Below, piece after piece: positions 62,515-64,000 of a stretch of DNA of 64,000 bases. Position 1 is the first letter of the stretch. Each line of letters starts with the position of its first letter. The position numbers and the translations under genes were made by a program. The notes beneath the pieces are model-generated. The model ran no database searches and was not told the DNA's origin. It saw nothing but the letters and a program-made list of their open reading frames with translations. Source of the DNA: Piromyces finnis (Eukaryota; Neocallimastigomycota; Neocallimastigomycetes; Neocallimastigales; Neocallimastigaceae); contig MCFH01000047.1 of the NCBI GenBank assembly GCA_002104945.1, forward strand, positions 124,001 to 188,000, given 5' to 3'.

Positions 62515-62882
62515 TGATATGTTGATGATGTTCCATTATGAATGGGTAGTCGTTCCAGTTTCTACCCTGGTTGTTAAGACGTTTCTTTAACATAAGGCTT
62601 CTGATTCACCGTATATCTATAGTGATTTTATCCACTAGTATTGCCCATGGATTAGGGTATATTCACAGGTAAGTATTGTTTGTTTCACCCCAATAGGGCA
62701 CCTGAGAGAGGGTTGATATATCTGTGGGAGGATGAGGATGCTGAATAGTATATGGTCTTAAAGGAGGAACTGTTAAGGACTCGTCTCTGCTAGGCTTTTA
62801 ACCTCGTCTTAGGGTATTGTGAGCTCCGACGCTGAAACCGGTATGGCAAAAGAACACAAAGTTGTGTTCTGTACACTATTAT
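62515..62882. ncRNA. Candidate structured RNA gene (strand unresolved)
   Basis: About 370 bp with much higher G+C than several kb on either side and no open frame of note. It holds a series of perfect short hairpins: GGGTAG/CTACCC (62544-62549 with 62562-62567), TAGTG/CACTA (62620-62624 with 62633-62637), and a 9-bp AGAACACAA/TTGTGTTCT stem (62851-62859 with 62862-62870). Such islands in very A/T-rich genomes are usually stable RNAs. On the minus strand 'ATACTTACCTG' (62676-62666) equals the 5' end of U1 snRNA, but the usual U1 loop and Sm site are not clear. On the plus strand the same bases read as an ideal 5' splice site, and 'TCTATAGTG...CACTAG' with 'GACGCTGAAACCGG' recall U3 boxes only loosely. 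U1, U3, RNase P/MRP, SRP RNA or a new RNA are all open. Confidence 0.5.
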
Positions 62883-64000
62883 GTAAAAACACATGATAAA
62901 ATTATGAGTGGGTACAGCAATGTACAATTATATACATTATAATATACATTCAATAAAAGGTTAGATTATTGTCATTTCAAATATTATATTATTTCTATAA
63001 TATATTAATTTTGTTTACATTCCTATTTTTATCATTTTTTCATTATTTTTTGAGAAAAAAGTACACTCCATCCTACCATTAAATATATTAAAAAAAATTA
63101 ATAATTAAAATATGAAAATATAATCATAATATATTATTAGTATTAAAATCAATTTAAAATTTAATATTACAAATAAATATAAAGACGAAACAAGATAAAA
63201 AAAAAAAAAGAACTATTTTCTTTGGTTTTTTTTTATAATAAAAGAAAAAAAAAAAAAGTATCGTTTTTATTATTTAAAATTTCGAAATATAAATTTTTTA
63301 CTTTATAATTTCAAAGTTTAGATTTCTTTTTTTTTTTATAAGAAAAAAGAAAGCAAGAAATAAAAATATATAAAGTATTTAGATATATACACATAAATAA
63401 TATTTAAAATCACAAGTAATATTAAACATTTATTTTATTATTTAAAAAAAAAAAATAAATTGAAATATATAATTTGATAAACAATACATTTATTAAAAAA
63501 AAATTGGTAATAATCTAAAATTATTTAAAAGAGTAAAATAATAAATTTTTAGTAAAATAAAAAATATTGTTAATGCTATTTTAAATTTGAAAAATAAACA
63601 AATAATATAAAGATATAAAAAAAAGAATTATAATAATTTTTCTCCGAAAAATAAAAAAATATTCATTAGGAATAATATCTATTAAATAAAAGTAAAACAA
63701 AACAAAACAAAACAAAAACAAGATAAATAAAGACAAAACAAAAAACAAAAATAAGATAAATAAAAACAATATACTTTGTGTTAAAAAACTTTTCATATAA
63801 TATTAAAAAAAATATGTACTTAAATTTTAATAAGAAATTCTTATATAAAAACTATAAAGATATAATATGATATATTAAATATTTAAATTTTTACATCAAA
63901 AAAGTATTATTTTATTGTTTTCAAAAGAACAATTTAGCTGTTCATTAAAAGAAATTGATTATTTTCATTTATAAAAAATTAATTTAATCTTTATGATATC
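62883..64000. other. AT-rich DNA to window end
   Basis: Ordinary A/T-rich sequence with poly-A runs and an 'aaaac' repeat near 63.7 kb. A reverse frame at 63581-63796 is Phe/Leu/Ile-rich low complexity and is not called. Confidence 0.6.

Noticed and set aside
62651-62677. Firm assignment of U1 snRNA or telomerase RNA on the minus strand
   Set aside because: The 5' U1 bases match but loop I and Sm site do not; the 'ACCCTAATCC' stretch is not a permuted repeat of the TTAGGG complement, so a telomerase template is not supported.
63581-63796. Phe/Leu-rich reverse frame near the window end
   Set aside because: Produced by an A/C-poor 'aaaac' repeat read on the other strand; no gene features.

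Overview
The window looks like nuclear DNA of an anaerobic gut fungus (Neocallimastigomycota; the genus cannot be fixed from this stretch). It is extremely AT-rich between genes, with long poly-A/T runs and tri- and tetranucleotide microsatellites. It has short spliceosomal introns and Asn-rich proteins. It carries pyruvate formate-lyase with a targeting-type leader, a GH11 xylanase with a fungal CBM1, and a secreted protein with three fungal dockerins followed by CBM29-type modules like those of Piromyces NCP1. No tRNA or rRNA gene was recognised.

Layout. 1-5.1 kb: pyruvate formate-lyase copy A. 5.1-12.5 kb: gene-poor AT-rich DNA. 12.5-14.4 kb: a two-exon SFP1/JAZF1-type zinc-finger regulator. 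16.5-21.7 kb: a five-exon ankyrin-repeat, Asn-rich protein (1432 aa once spliced). 22.5-23.2 kb: a bacterial-type nitroreductase. 24.4-31.7 kb: pyruvate formate-lyase copies B and C on opposite strands as about 3.06-kb inverted-repeat arms. 32.4-44.7 kb: four nearly identical GH11-CBM1 xylanase genes in a palindrome of palindromes. 45.5-48.6 kb: the non-catalytic dockerin/CBM29 protein. 52.5-54.4 kb: a membrane-anchored type-B carboxylesterase. 55.2-57.0 kb: a four-exon protein kinase with DFN in place of DFG. 57-64 kb: no protein gene, but a hairpin-rich, less AT-rich island at 62.5-62.9 kb that is a candidate structured RNA gene.

How it fits together. The xylanases and the dockerin/CBM29 protein act outside the cell on plant cell wall; the xylanases are probably free enzymes bound to cellulose by CBM1, and the CBM29 protein is probably a binding subunit of the fungal cellulosome. 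Pyruvate formate-lyase converts pyruvate from the released sugars to acetyl-CoA and formate in hydrogenosome and/or cytosol. The two gene families most tied to this lifestyle are the ones amplified here, both as head-to-head inverted copies with almost no sequence divergence. This implies recent inverted duplication and/or gene conversion, or an assembly artefact at palindromes. The zinc-finger protein, kinase, ankyrin protein, esterase and nitroreductase are single copy and show no operon-like link to these families.
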